From Cordylochernes scorpioides (taxonomy: Eukaryota > Arthropoda > Arachnida > Pseudoscorpiones > Chernetidae), in the NCBI GenBank assembly GCA_030710605.1, contig CP092864.1, positions 137,083,255 to 137,147,254 on the forward strand: 64,000 bases of DNA. The letters are read 5' to 3'. Shown here piece after piece: positions 21,371 through 32,548 of the stretch. Below the pieces are notes generated by a model that ran no database searches, was not told the origin of the DNA, and was given only the letters and a program-made list of their open reading frames with translations. Positions within the stretch are counted from its first letter, which is position 1; every line of letters begins with the position of its first letter. The position numbers and the translations under genes were made by a program.

Positions 21371-21507
21371 TTATCAAAAATGATCTCTCTGCAAATATTA
21401 CTATAATGCTACAAGGTTGTCCCAAAAGTTCGTAAAAACTTGCAAAAAATTGAAATACCAATATTATTCACCGTTATGTATAATGTATTTGTATTATGTA
21501 TAAAGTA

Positions 21508-21775
21508 CACTTATCCCCCGATTTACACGGTAGATACGTTCCTGAGAAAAACGTGTAAATCGAGGGATAGGTGTATATTAAACTGTCAAATCTGAATAGG
21601 TGTTCGCCCCCTCATGAATCAGAGCCTCCCAATATTCTTTTCAACATAGGTAGTATAGAGTAGAATATCGCGTTTTAGTATAGTGCGATAAAAACAACAA
21701 AAAAAAACTTATTTGGAAAACCGTGTAAAAGCGAAAACGTGTAAAACAAGTACCGTGTAAATCGGGGGATAGGTG
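21508..21775. mobile_element. MITE with TA target duplication
   Basis: Inverted ends CACTTATCCCCCGATTTACA and TGTAAATCGGGGGATAGGTG, flanked by TA, with ATTGTATTATGTA repeated on both sides. Confidence 0.8.
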
Positions 21776-21781
21776 TAATTG

Positions 21782-22015
21782 TATTATGTATTAGCGTGTC
21801 ATCTATTATGAATATTCGAAACTATTATAGACACGTATGATTCTTTTTAAAAATTAAACAATTTCTACTGCTCTACTATTTCTGTAATGGAAAAATTCAC
21901 CACTGATGAGACAGGCCCACCCATTAATTTTTCCATTACAGTAAGGGCAGTAGAAATTGTTTGATTTTTAAAAAGAATCATACGCGTCTATAATAGTTTC
22001 GAATATTAAAAAAAA
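21782..22015. repeat. Interspersed repeat family R, inverted arrangement
   Basis: ATTCGAAACTATTATAGAC near the left and GTCTATAATAGTTTCGAAT at the right form ~60-bp inverted arms. The centre carries CACTGATGAGACAGGCCCAC. Confidence 0.65.
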
Positions 22016-22111
22016 TTGTAATATGTATTATTATGTATTCGCCGTAAATATATTATTTGCTAAGTATTAAGAAAAGGTTTTAAGAAAAACACAAACTTTT
22101 GGGACAACCTT

Positions 22112-22589
22112 ATAAAAAAATTTATATACGTTTTGGAAAATGCAAACAAAAGGCTAACCTGTATACCATGTTTTCGGGCTATATGACCCACTACATCTCT
22201 GAAGGCATTATTGTTAACGAGGAACAGAATAAGATCTTAAAGAACATTATCCAAGTCTACGTGAACCCAGTTCAGCTAATCAGAATAATGTCCAAGAAAA
22301 AATATATAGCGATAGAATTGAATTTTTTTTTTCCTTTTTTTCCATGAAAATGATGTATGGCGAGTCCTTACAGGACGGAAATGTCCTAATAAAGCTGTCG
22401 TTGTTTTCGGGCTATTGGCCTTCATCAGTACAGGGAAGTAAAGTTCTTTACAAGGGTTATAAACATTATGCATCGTCCTGATGTATAATTAAAGGGAGAG
22501 GTGTCCCTCTATGTACATGAATATCATAGGATGTTATAAAATCGAAGACGTCACTGTTTTCATTAATTTTTTAATTAACATCTTCAATT
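22112..22589. other. Unclassified; one possible hammerhead-like relic
   Basis: Contains a short open frame (22099-22347) without recognisable domain. A minus-strand motif at 22398-22435 has CTGATGA, GGC/GCC stem II and GAAA but no closing stem I. Confidence 0.35.
22398..22435 (-). ncRNA. Hammerhead-like relic, CTGATGA type
   Basis: CTGATGA, AGGC-CAATA-GCCC and GAAA in order; the sequence after GAAA (ACAACGAC) lacks a palindrome and I see no matching stem I. Confidence 0.25.
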
Positions 22590-22631
22590 TATATGAAAAA
22601 TAAACACCTCGGCCAGTTAGAGTTTTTTATT

Positions 22632-22674
22632 TTCTCAACGTTTCGACAAAAATCTTTTGTCTTCGTCAGGAGAA
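22632..22674 (-). ncRNA. Hammerhead-like motif, family A
   Basis: Minus strand TTCTC, CTGACGA, stem II ending TTTGTC, GAAACGTT, GAGAA; all core positions are intact. Confidence 0.6.
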
Positions 22675-22852
22675 GTAAATAAGCCAGGCCCACCTATTAA
22701 TTTTTCCATTGCAGTAAGGACAGTGGAAATTGTTTTTTTTTTTTAAGAATCATACGCATCTGTAATAATTTCGAATATTATAAAGTAATTGTATTATGTA
22801 TTTGCCGTAAATATATTATTTTCCAAGTAATAAGAAAAACACAATTATTTAC

Positions 22853-22892
22853 TTCTCCTGACGGAGCAAAATATTTTTGTCGAAACGTTGAG
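22853..22892 (+). ncRNA. Hammerhead-like motif, family A (decayed)
   Basis: TTCTC and GAGAA still pair and GAAACGTT is present, but the box reads CTGACGG and stem II has lost bases. Confidence 0.45.
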
Positions 22893-22965
22893 AAAAAATA
22901 AAAAACTCTAACTGGCCGAAATGTCTATTTTCATAGAAATATTAATGCCGGCCAGGCAACCTCTA

Positions 22966-23500
22966 TCTTAAAGTAAACACAAACTCCAAACAAAATGTCA
23001 ACAAAGCTTCAATGAAAATTATAAGAATTTAAACGAATCACTAATAACTAACTAAATTCTAATTATGTAAATTATCATATTATCTGGGCGTATTATTCCT
23101 ACCACTAGCTCTAATTAGAGATTAGAAAAGAAAATTAACTATAAATAATAGTTAGTTGTTGATGGAAGTTTCATGCACAAGTAACTATCAATTATAACTA
23201 CCAATCACTTCATCATCTTTTTTTTTATATGTTCGAGAGAATTAAAACGTAAAAATCGGCAGACGATAATGTTTGATTATATACTTAGCAGACGACATTT
23301 TTAAAATAAAGAACAAATGGCTATTGGTCGAAGCATATTATTTATTTTTGATGAAAGCTTTCGACATTTTATTATCATTTACAAAGCACGCGATATCCGT
23401 CTTGGATATTTGCATGCATACACAAGTTTGGGAGCTTATTTACAGTAATTATTAATATGATTTTAGTTATTATATAATAGAAATTATTAACATATTTGTC
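22966..23500. other. No recognisable gene
   Basis: AT-rich DNA that probably includes the unrecognised 3' untranslated end of the minus-strand LINE beginning at 23615. Confidence 0.4.
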
Positions 23501-23614
23501 AGTTAGTTAACGATTTAATTACCCTATAATGAATATTAGTGAACATCACAGATAAGAACAGAAATTTAGAGCTATTTACAGCATATAACTATATATCAGT
23601 TATTACAGCCCAGG

Positions 23615-25540
23615 CTATCTATTACTAAAAAACATTCTACAAAATCTATTAAAATTTATATACATATATCTATTATTAACTATTTGATTTAGACAATTTA
23701 TATTTATTTGATTTTTGACTCTCAAGTCCTCTACAAGTCGACAGTCCGTTAGAATATGTACAGGATTTTCTTCTTCTGCACCACATGAGCATTTAGGCGA
23801 ATCCGTCTTTCTGACTTTGTACAAATATGATCTAAAGTTACCGTGTCCAGTAAAAAATTGGACACTGTAAAAATTTGGCTTGACATATTTGGGTATTTGG
23901 GAGTCAGTGAAGAAGGACTTGAAAATGGTATTAGTCTTCTCATAGTATTTCTGCATTTTTTCCCTTATATAATTAGAAATTATATTCTTACTTGAAGAGT
24001 CAAATCGGTTGTAATTTATTTCGGTTTTCAACATGTTAGATTCAATATAATCAGTAAGTTTGGGGACTTGTGCAAGTATGTGTGTACAGTCCGATGATGT
24101 TGTACTGTAGGCCTGTATACAATGTTTTAATATTTTATATTGAAGAGAATTTAGTTTGTCCTTAGACTTTTTGTTTATGAATGGATACCATACTGAATAA
24201 CCATAAGTAATTGTACTTCGATATAATGTCTTATACAATATCAGTCTTCGTCTAAAGTCTAGACCCCATGCTTTCTTTGTCAGGCCAAATAGGTATCCAC
24301 TAGCTCTAGTTACTTTTATGATCATTTCATTAACGTGAGGCGTAAAGTCCAGTTTGCTTCTGACTCGGTGATTTTTAATAGTCACTCCTAGGATCTTAAG
24401 TTCTTCAACCGGTTTAATTAACTTGCTACCTGAGACTATTATATCGCTATTGCATTTATATAAATATAATATTTTTGTTTTTTCATCTGACAATTTTAAT
24501 TTACGACTTTCACACCACTTATTGATTTTTCTTAATACATTATCTATTGTCTTTCTTAGTTGTTCAGGAGTTTTATTCCAACATATTAACGTAATATCAT
24601 CTGCATATCCTATTGTTTCACAATTATCATCCAGACTATTATTCAGTATCTCATTAATAAGAATATTCCATAATGTGGGAGACAGTGGTCCTCCCTGTGG
24701 ACATCCTTTACTTAGTTTCTTATTAATTTCAGTTGAGGAAAATCTAAATCTTATTCTTCTATTATCAAAGTATGATTGTAGAAGTTTTATCGTTGAAGCC
24801 TGCACACCATCTTCATCTAGTCTTTTCATCAAGGCCGGCCACCATGCATTATCAAACGCTGCACTAATATCCACTGCAATTATTGCTGCATATTCTCTTG
24901 TTTTATGTTCTAACGCAATTTTTATTATTTCAGTTAGTGCAGTAATAGTAGATTTCGATCTTCTAAAGCCATGTTGTCGATCACTTAGTAAATTAAAATC
25001 TTCATAATATTTTATTATTCTATTATTAATTATTTTTTCAAATATTTTAGAAATGTTGGAATTAAGACATAAAGGTCTATAATTTTTATAGTTATTAAAA
25101 TCTGTTTTTTCCAGGTTTCGGAATAATTATTGCCTCTGCTCTTTTCCATTCAGCAGGATAGTATTGTAGGTCCAAACATTTTTGAAATAGTTTCACCAAT
25201 ATAGGAGCTATAAATTGTTTAGTGTGCCTTATCATGTTGTTAGAGATGTTGTCTATTCCGGGAGATTTCTTTGGATTTAATTTGTCAATTAAGTCGTTAA
25301 CTTCAGTAATCATAACCATCGGTTTTTCTTTATTGAGTAGTTTTAAATTATAATTTCTTATACTTTTATGGATGTTTGTATCTTCTTCACATTTATCATC
25401 TGGAAATAAGTTATTCAATAATTCCTCACCCTTCTGCAAACATTCCATATCAGTATTACCCTCCAAAATTTGCATATTTCTCTTCCGATTAGATCCACTT
25501 TTGATGTTTTTATACACCTTATATACATGCTTCTCTTCAA
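23615..25540 (-). pseudogene. LINE reverse transcriptase, R1/Jockey-like, frameshifted
   Basis: Reading leftwards: LNPKKSPGIDNISNNMI and IIIPKPGK (RT block 1-2), NYRPLCLNSNISKIFEKII, QHGFRRSKST, DISAAFDNAWWP (catalytic Asp), KGCPQGGPLSPTLWN, then IGYADDITLI (YADD catalytic pair), followed by a thumb region and a C-terminal CSCGAEEENPVHILTDC zinc knuckle. The order and AFDNAWWP suit the R1/Jockey group. One extra A in an A-run near 25105 shifts the frame; otherwise the RT is uninterrupted. The endonuclease and ORF1 are missing: the copy is 5'-truncated just before a mariner begins at 25583. Confidence 0.9.
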
Positions 25541-26539
25541 CAGGTTATAGAAATATAATTGAGATATACAGAGTATTATATACAACGTGTGATCAATAAT
25601 TTCCAGGAATGAGACTGGATTACGTAAAATATTCAAAATAATGAAATAATTTTATAAGGACCTTATGGATAAAATATTTATCAACACGTAGAGAAAAAAA
25701 ATGATCACACAGACGCACGCGCTCACGTTTTTTCGAATTTATAATCTCGAACATTTTCTAACTTCAGTATGGACTGTATTGAAAAACAGCGAGTCTTCAT
25801 AGAGTTTTGCTTTAAATTAGGGAAAACAGCTTCCGAATCATTTCAAATGTTGAAGCAGGCTTTTAAAGAAGGTGCCCTATCACAATCGAGGACATTTGAA
25901 TGATTTTCACGATTTAAAGCTGGTCAAACAAGCGTCAAGGATGATCTACACACTGGCAGACCTTTATCGATAAGAAACCCCGAAAACGCACTCAAAATCA
26001 AGTCATAGATCAAAGAAAAACAAGAATAACTATAGAGAGCTATCAGAAGACTTGGATATCTCTTTTGGAACATGCCAAACCATCATAAAGAATGATCTGC
26101 ATCTTAAACGATCCCTGGCTAAATTTGTCCCACATCTCTTAACGAATAAGCAGAAAGAGCATCGCAAAGAAACGTGAAAAACATGGTCGAAATGTTTAAT
26201 TCTGATCCCCATTGGCTCAAAAATGTTATCACGGGAGATGAAACATGGGTGTGCGGATATGATCCCGAGACTAAGAGGCAATCAAGCCAGTGGCTAGAGC
26301 CTGGAGAACAAAGATTGAAGAAAGCAAGGATGATCAAATCGAAGCTTAAGTGTCTTCCTATCACTTTCTTTGATGTAAAGGGATTGGTGCACTATGAATT
26401 CGTGCCCGAGGGTCAGACCATTAAACAACATTACTATCTTGATGTATTGCGACGTTTAAGGGAGGCTGTGCGTCAGAAACGACCCGAAAAATGGCATCAG
26501 AAAAATTGGCTCTTGCATCATGACAACGCACGGCCACAT

Positions 26540-26990
26540 CAGTGTTGGGCATTAAAAAATTATTTTTCAATTAAATTGAAGTGCAATTAACAATTAATTA
26601 ATTGTTAATTAGAAAAGTGCAATTAACAATTGATTAATTGTTAATTGTGAAAATTAGAATTAACAATTGATCAATTGTTAATCTTTAATAAATCATTTTA
26701 ATTAATATTTGCCCAACACTGCCTGAGATAAAAAGTGTTTTTATTAAATACAACACACCTTTACCATCGTCAGCTGCAGTTGAACGCCTTTTTTCTTTTG
26801 CGACAATGACAAATCTGCCAAAGAGTCACAAATTGTCGGACAGCATGTTCGAGAAGAGAGTGGTACTGAAATGCAGTGTTGGGCATTAAAAAAAATATTT
26901 TTCAATTAAATTGAAGTGCAATTAACAATTAATTAATTGTTTATTGTTAATCTTTAATAAATCATTTTAATTAATATTTGTCCAACACTG
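26540..26990 (+). mobile_element. hAT derivative with 8-bp target duplication
   Basis: Ends CAGTGTTGGGC and TCCAACACTG, flanked by direct GGCCACAT (26532-26539 and 26991-26998), the 8-bp duplication typical of hAT. It consists of two similar end modules (26540-26721 and 26874-26990), each bounded by CAGTG...CACTG, surrounding about 150 bp of coding relic. Left-module palindromes such as ATTAACAATTAATTAATTG are notable. Confidence 0.85.
26730..26873 (+). pseudogene. hAT transposase C-terminal dimerisation fragment
   Basis: The plus strand reads NTPLPSSAAVERLFSFA, the hallmark hAT C-terminal dimerisation motif, followed by LSDSMFEKRVVLK. Only about 45 codons remain, with no catalytic region. 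It lies between the two end modules of the derivative. Confidence 0.85.
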
Positions 26991-27364
26991 GGCCACATAC
27001 GGCCGTCACTGTACAACTCTATTTGGCTAAACACGGAATTGCTTTACTACCCCAGCCACCCTATTCTCCTGAACTTGCTCCCAACGACTTTTTCCTTTAG
27101 CCTAAAATTAAAAAGGTCTTAAAAGGACGTCGATTTGACTCAATACCTGAAATAAAGGAGAATACGAAAAATATTTTGAAAAGCCTGAAAGATGAGGATT
27201 TTCAGATGTGTTTTGATATCTGGAAAAAAAAGATAGAACAAGTGTATAGATAGTGACGGTGATTATTTTGAGAAATTATAAATACAAATTTATTATACTT
27301 TTGTATTTCTTTAAATATTTAGCATTCCTGGAAATTATTGATCACACTATGTATATACAGATTG

Positions 27365-27660
27365 TAACACAATATAATGCGGCTATGCTTATAGAACGAC
27401 CTTTAACAAGTTTTATCGCGAATTTTTCTTTTTACAGAACGAAAAATCGTAATTTTCATTATTTAAGGAGAAATAACGACTATGGAATGGGAATCTCATC
27501 CCTGGACACTCTTATTTTTCCGTTCATCATTACTCTTCGCAATTCATCCTTTCATACTTCATCTCTAAGGATAGAAATAGTCGTTATTTCTGCTTAAAAT
27601 AACGATTTTTCGTTCAAAAGAAACATTTGAGGTAAAACTTGTTAAAAGTCGTTTTATATA
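27365..27660. mobile_element. SINE bodies in inverted arrangement
   Basis: 27500-27660 matches the SINE body (TTCCGTTCATCATTACTC, ATTTTTCGTTCAAAAGAAAC). 27365-27485 carries the same body in reverse orientation. The tRNA head is reduced to CATCCCTGGACAC. Confidence 0.65.
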
Positions 27661-27841
27661 CAGCTTGTGTTGAAGAGACCTTCCCGAAAGCTTGAATTTC
27701 TTATAGTAATAAAAGATCAGCTTTGTTTAACCATCAATTGTTCTTTTCTTTAAGAATTACTTGACGACTATTCCTTGTTTATATGTTAAGACAATTCGCT
27801 AGACATTAGCTGAATACAGTTATTCACAAATGTTCGTTTGT

Positions 27842-28072
27842 AGCAAGATACTATTCCTTCAACTTCAAATTACCAAGTGGACCAATTAATATTGATTTTA
27901 TTCAACTTATCGAGTATTTTTCTAGAGACCGGGAACATTTTCAAATTATCGAGAGTATAGACAAGTATAGATTCAGTAGGGATTGGATGTTTGCTAAAAT
28001 TGTTTTAAAAAATGTTCATTAGGCAAACTTTTACTCAGGTAAAACCCGGGCGAAGCCGGGTACATTCGCTAG
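27842..28072 (+). mobile_element. Helitron 3' end (5'-truncated)
   Basis: Ends ACCCGGGCGAAGCCGGGTAC, then ATTCG, then CTAG with a T flank: GC hairpin plus CTAG. About 230 bp matches the reverse complement of the 3' part of the Helitron at 12167-12832. Confidence 0.8.
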
Positions 28073-28134
28073 TTATTTATAAAATAATAACGCGCCATCT
28101 ATTCTTGTAGTGGAATTTGGCCTCGGTTATGTTG

Positions 28135-28287
28135 AAATGATTCATTATAACAGAAACCAAATGCCACAACAAGAATATTAAGAACAAATATCAACGGTTA
28201 CTTTTAGAATCTCTCATTTCTAATTAATATAACAGCATAAACAGGAAGATACCATCACAATACCTTAGAAATCTTAGAAGAAATCAA
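28135..28287 (+). mobile_element. Penelope-like fragment, left of Copia
   Basis: CAGAAACCAAATGCCACAAC and TTTTAGAATCTCTCATTTC match the endonuclease region at 14957-15030. It then jumps to sequence matching 15565-15625, so it is an internally deleted PLE copy. It continues at 32830 on the other side of the Copia element. Confidence 0.75.
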
Positions 28288-28568
28288 TGTTGGAAAAAAA
28301 AGAAGAATAGTAAATCAATGATCTTGAAATACTTTTAGACTGACAACACTGTAATATAAAAACTAGAACAAAGGAGTGTTGGTTTTGTTTACAAAATTAG
28401 TAATTGTAATGTAAATTGTTAAATGTTCTTTTCTCTCTCTCTTTGAAAATAATAAATTTAAAATACTTTCTTAAAAGGTAAAATCGCCTAATTCTTTAAA
28501 ACCACTTCAGCTGTAAGTAAACTTGTTATTTGTTGTTTCATTGTCTGAACCATAAGAGATTCCCAACA
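28288..28568 (+). repeat. Copia 5' LTR
   Basis: Begins TGTTGGAAAA and ends TTCCCAACA, giving the usual TG...CA edges with short inverted CCAACA. It carries the element's promoter and polyadenylation signals by family precedent; AATAATAAATTT lies at about 28448. Confidence 0.95.
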
Positions 28569-28581
28569 TGGTAGCAGAGCG
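28569..28581 (+). promoter_or_regulatory. Primer-binding site for initiator tRNA-Met
   Basis: TGGTAGCAGAGCG directly follows the 5' LTR and complements the 3' end of initiator tRNA-Met, the usual Copia primer. Confidence 0.85.
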
Positions 28582-28636
28582 TGGTTCTTTTTGAATCGCG
28601 ATAAAATATATATATAAAATATAAATAAAAACAAAA

Positions 28637-30631
28637 ATGGCTGTCAGCGAAGATATCGCAAATATTGTGAAGCTTAAAAATCCAGAAAATTTTGATTTAT
28701 GGAATTTTCAGATAACAATTATTTTCAAGGCAAATGGCCTTCTAGATGTTGTAAATGGAAAATCGTTGTTTGAAGATTTGAAAGATGAAACTGGAAAAGA
28801 TAAATGGAGCCTAAAAGACGCCAAAGCACAAAAATACATAATGTTAACCATTGAAAAGAATGTTTTAACACACATTCTAAATTGCAAAACTTCAAAAGAA
28901 ATGTATGAAAAACTAGTAGCCATTTATCAAAGAGAAGATGAGCAATTAAAATGCAAATTACTACAAGAATTTCATGGATTCAAATTTGACAAAAATACAG
29001 ATATGGCAACAAATATAAGCAGAATGCAAAATTTAGTATTCAAACTAAATAATGTAAAACAAGAAATTGAGGAAAGCTTTGTAATTTCTAAAATATTGAG
29101 CATTTTGCCAGACTACTTTAATTACTTCAGCACAGCATGGGACTCGACACCAAAAAGTGAGAAAACGTTAACAAACTTAATATCAAGACTATCACTTGAA
29201 GAAACTAAACAAAAAGTAAAGCCTGAAGAGGGAATAGCCATGAGTGCTACTAAAGTAAAGCAGTGCTTTAACTGCAAAAAGAGCGGGCACTTAGCAAAAT
29301 ATTGTAGACTAAATAAAAAATGGTGTACCATCTGTAAAAAGACAAATCATACTCAAGACCAATGCTTCTTTAAGAAATCTCAAAATAAATTCCAGGAAAA
29401 TATTCTTTGCCGAATTTGTAAAAAGACAAATCATAAAGAAAAGGATTGCTTTTTCAGAAACAAAAATGAAGAAAAATTGTCCTTTTTTGCAGGAGAGACT
29501 TTAAAATGTAAAAATGAGGAATTGCTAGAATTCATTGTAGACAGTGGCTCAACAAGCCATATGATAAATAGTAAAAGGTTTTTACTAGATGAAGTAGATT
29601 GCAACTCAAAAATATCAATAGCAAAAAAGGAAGAAACTCTAATAGCAAAATCAGTCGGAAAAATTCAAGGGAAAAAATGTGATCTCAAGGAGGTGATGTT
29701 TGTACCAAACTTGACAAATAATTTACTATCGGTAAGTGCCATTACCAGAAATAAAGACAAAGTCGTCTTTGAAGATGAAAAGGTATTTGTCGTAAAAAAT
29801 GGAAAAAAAGTTTTAGAAGGAGAAAAACAGGAAAATGGACTCTATACAATAAATATAGAAACAGAAAACCCCGAAATTGAAGAATCTCACCTAACAGCTA
29901 CCCAAAATGAAGAAATGCTAAAATGGCACAGAAAAATGGGTCACATAAGTTTTTCAAGCTTAAAACAATTAAAATCTATGGTAAATGGAATAAACATAGA
30001 AAAAATAAGTCAAGATGAAATTTGTGAAACATGCATTAAAGCTAAACAGGTAAGAAAGTCATTCAATTCCATTAGAACAAAATCAAAAAGGCCTTTAGAA
30101 ATAATCCATACAGATGTATGTGGACCTTTAGATCCCACTACCCATGACAACAAAAACTATTTTCTAACATTTCTTGATGACTACACACATTTTTGTCATG
30201 TGTATTTGTTACAAAATAAATATGAAGTAAAAGGATATCTAAAAGAATTTATTACAGAAGCAGAAAACCAAATGAATCTAAAAGTTTCAAAAATAAGATG
30301 TGACAATGGCGGAGAATATGTAAATGAAGATATAAAATCCTGGTGCAAAGCTAAAGGAATCATTATGGATCTCACCATACCTCACTCACCTCAGCTAAAC
30401 GGCAAAGCCGAAAGATTAAATAGAACCCTGATGGAGAAAACTAGAGCTCTTTTGATTGATTCTGGTGTAGAAAAATACATGTGGGGAGAAGCCGTAAGGG
30501 TTTCAGCCTATTTGCTGAACCGAAGCCCTGCTCGAAAATTAGAGAAAACCCCTGCAGAACTTTGGTTCAAAAAAGACCAAATTTGTCAAACTTACAACTT
30601 TTTGGTTGTGAAGCTTATGTCAAAACCCTAA
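28637..30631 (+). CDS. Copia gag-protease-integrase
   Basis: A 664-codon frame from an ATG 55 bases after the primer site. Residues 1-200 are a gag of the UBN2/DUF4219 type (NFDLWNFQITIIFKANGLLD). There are then three CCHC knuckles rather than the usual one: CFNCKKSGHLAKYC, CTICKKTNHTQDQC, CRICKKTNHKEKDC. FIVDSGSTSHM is the aspartic protease active site. HRKMGH with CETC is the integrase zinc-binding region, and IHTDVCGPL, FLDDYTHF and GKAERLNRT carry the catalytic D, D and E. Near 30575 one surplus A in an A-run shifts the frame, so the last ~18 codons are not native. Confidence 0.93.
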   Translation: MAVSEDIANIVKLKNPENFDLWNFQITIIFKANGLLDVVNGKSLFEDLKDETGKDKWSLKDAKAQKYIMLTIEKNVLTHILNCKTSKEMYEKLVAIYQREDEQLKCKLLQEFHGFKFDKNTDMATNISRMQNLVFKLNNVKQEIEESFVISKILSILPDYFNYFSTAWDSTPKSEKTLTNLISRLSLEETKQKVKPEEGIAMSATKVKQCFNCKKSGHLAKYCRLNKKWCTICKKTNHTQDQCFFKKSQNKFQENILCRICKKTNHKEKDCFFRNKNEEKLSFFAGETLKCKNEELLEFIVDSGSTSHMINSKRFLLDEVDCNSKISIAKKEETLIAKSVGKIQGKKCDLKEVMFVPNLTNNLLSVSAITRNKDKVVFEDEKVFVVKNGKKVLEGEKQENGLYTINIETENPEIEESHLTATQNEEMLKWHRKMGHISFSSLKQLKSMVNGINIEKISQDEICETCIKAKQVRKSFNSIRTKSKRPLEIIHTDVCGPLDPTTHDNKNYFLTFLDDYTHFCHVYLLQNKYEVKGYLKEFITEAENQMNLKVSKIRCDNGGEYVNEDIKSWCKAKGIIMDLTIPHSPQLNGKAERLNRTLMEKTRALLIDSGVEKYMWGEAVRVSAYLLNRSPARKLEKTPAELWFKKDQICQTYNFLVVKLMSKP

Positions 30632-32490
30632 AACACATAAAGAAATTGGAAGACATAAGTAAAAAATATACCTTTATAGGTTATGCACCAAATGGTTATC
30701 GCCTTTGGGATGAACAAAGCAAACGAATCTTTACAGCTAGAGATGTATTTTTTTTAGATAAAGGATGTATAAATAAAGAAGAAAAAATACCTATTGTCGA
30801 ACCAGAAGAAGAATCTGAAGACCAACTAGAATTAAATGTAGAACCAAGTCTACCAGAAGTCTCTGAAGACAAAGAAGATATCCCTACAAAACCAAGTACT
30901 TCAAAATATAATCTTAGACCAAGAAGTAGTTTACAAACACCATCAAGATATGAAGACTTCTATTTAGAACGGGATGGAACAACAGAATCAGCTCTTCTAA
31001 CTTACTCGGAAGCTATATCTGGTCCAAATCAAGAAAAATAGAAAAAGGCAATAAAAGAAGAAAAAGAGTCTCTTGCCAAAAATGAAGTTTGGGAAATAGT
31101 AAAAGAAAATGAAGCGTCAAACAAGAAGATTCTGACCTCTAAATGGCTCTTTAAAGTGAAAGAAGATGGCCGCTACATAGCAAGACTAGTTGTAAGAGGC
31201 TTTGAACAAGAAGCAGGCATTGATTATGATGAGACATTCAGTCCAGTTATAAGCACTGTCTCTTTAAGGATATACTTTGCTCTAATGGCTAAGAGAAGGT
31301 TTGTTTTTAAAACATTTGACATAAAAACAGCTTTTCTATATGGGTTTTTGGATGAAGAAATATATGTTCAATTGCCAGAAGGTTATAAAGGGAATATATG
31401 TAGGTTAAGAAAGGCATTGTATGGTTTAAAGCAAGCCCCATTAAAATGGAAGGAAAGATTAAAAACCTTTCTCAAATCCCAAGATTTCATACAACTAAAA
31501 TCAGAGCCATGTCTTTTTAAAACCAACAAAGGAAATATGTACCTTGCAATATATGTAGATGATGGTATCTTAATGGGAGATAATGAAGAAGAATTAAATA
31601 ATATTTTAGAAAAACTATGCCAAGAGTTTGAAGTTAAAATAAACAATGATCCAAGAACTTTTTTGGGAATAAATTTGTGTTTTGAGGAAAAAAAAAATTC
31701 ACTTTCATAAGAAAATTATGCAAAATCAGTTCTTGAAAGATATAATATGCAAAACTCAAAACCAGTACCCACTCCCATTACAGATGTAGCAAAAGAAGTA
31801 GACAAAAACTTAGAAATATCAAATGATAACAAATTTCCCTACAGACAAGCAATTGGAAGCCTTTTATATTTGACAAACAAAACTAGACCAGACATGACCT
31901 TTGCCACAAATTTTGAAAGCAGGTCAATGCATGATCCTACAACTCAAGATATTATAAACATCAAAAGAACCCTAAGATATTTAAATCACACCACCAATTT
32001 AGGCATATCATATGATGGAGAGATGCCATTTGAATTAAATGTGTATTGTGATTCTGACTTTGATGGAGATATTAAAACTAGAAAAAGTACCATAGGATAT
32101 GTGGTTTACTTATGTGGAGGTCCTATAAGTTGGTGCTCCAGAAAGCAACCTGTAATTGCCCTTTCCAGCACTGAAGCAGAGTTCATTGCTGCAGCAGATG
32201 CATGCAAAGAAGTGTCATACATAAGATCCCTATTAGAAGAATTAATTACTGATAATTTTGATATAAATCTCTATGTTGATAACCAAAGCACTATAAAAAT
32301 TATAAAATCAAGCCAATTCACCACTAAAACTAAACATATTGAAGTCAAATGTCATTTTGTGAAAGATCAAGCTCAAAAGTTTAACCTGATATATTGTCCA
32401 ACAGAACACCAAATTGCAGACATCCTAACAAAACCTCTAGCCAGACCAAAGTTTGACAAATTCAAATCCCTTCTTATGACAACCATTTAA
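30577..32490 (+). pseudogene. Copia integrase end, reverse transcriptase and RNase H
   Basis: Continues the polyprotein in the next frame. FGCEAYVK and GYAPNGYRLWDEQSKR are the integrase C-terminal region. WLFKVKEDGRY, GIDYDETFSPVIS, KTAFLYG and YVDDGILMG are reverse transcriptase motifs with the YVDD catalytic pair. YCDSDFDGD, STEAEFIAAADA, LYVDNQS and THIEVKCHFVKD-type motifs (here KTKHIEVKCHFVKD) are RNase H. Two in-frame stops interrupt it, TAG at 31039 and TAA at 31708. Both look like single substitutions, because the frame and homology continue past them. Confidence 0.93.
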
Positions 32491-32548
32491 AACATAAGTC
32501 AAGTGAAGAAACTGTTGAATGTGATAAGATCACTGATTTAAGAGGGAA

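Larger units (their letters stand above)
21411..22111. mobile_element. MITE-like element with nested insertions
   Basis: Outer inverted ends ACAAGGTTGTCCCAAAAGTT and ACTTTTGGGACAACCTT. Inside are a second MITE (21508-21775) and a family R copy (21782-22015). A related outer element lies at 40873-41770. Confidence 0.7.
22590..22965. repeat. PLE-type inverted repeat, family A, with inserted family R
   Basis: Left arm 22600-22680 and right arm 22848-22960 carry the family A edge sequences. A family R fragment (22680-22812) lies between them. Each arm has a hammerhead-like motif. Confidence 0.65.
25769..27253 (+). pseudogene. mariner transposase (degenerate)
   Basis: A DD34D transposase that would cut and paste its element at TA. 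It starts MDCIEKQRVFIEFCFKLGK (N-terminal helix-turn-helix). The catalytic block TGDETWVCGYDPETKRQS and HHDNARPH give the first two aspartates; SPELAPNDFF, after the hAT insertion, holds the third. The first ~130 codons contain several stops and frame changes. A clean 138-codon stretch runs from 26174 to the insertion, and a TAG follows the third Asp. It is certainly inactive. Confidence 0.85.
25583..27351 (+). mobile_element. mariner element, interrupted by a hAT insertion
   Basis: Inverted ends carry GTGTGATCAATAATTTCCAG and CTGGAAATTATTGATCACAC, flanked by TA (25581-25582 and 27352-27353). The interior encodes a degenerate mariner transposase, split at 26540-26990 by a hAT derivative. Confidence 0.9.

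Noticed and set aside
24423-25007. 194-codon plus-strand ORF
   Set aside because: Antisense shadow of the LINE reverse transcriptase, whose motifs are clear on the minus strand.
26540-26700. CRISPR-like repeated palindromes
   Set aside because: ATTAACAATTAATTAATTG repeats are internal palindromes of a hAT end module, with no spacers and in a eukaryotic context.
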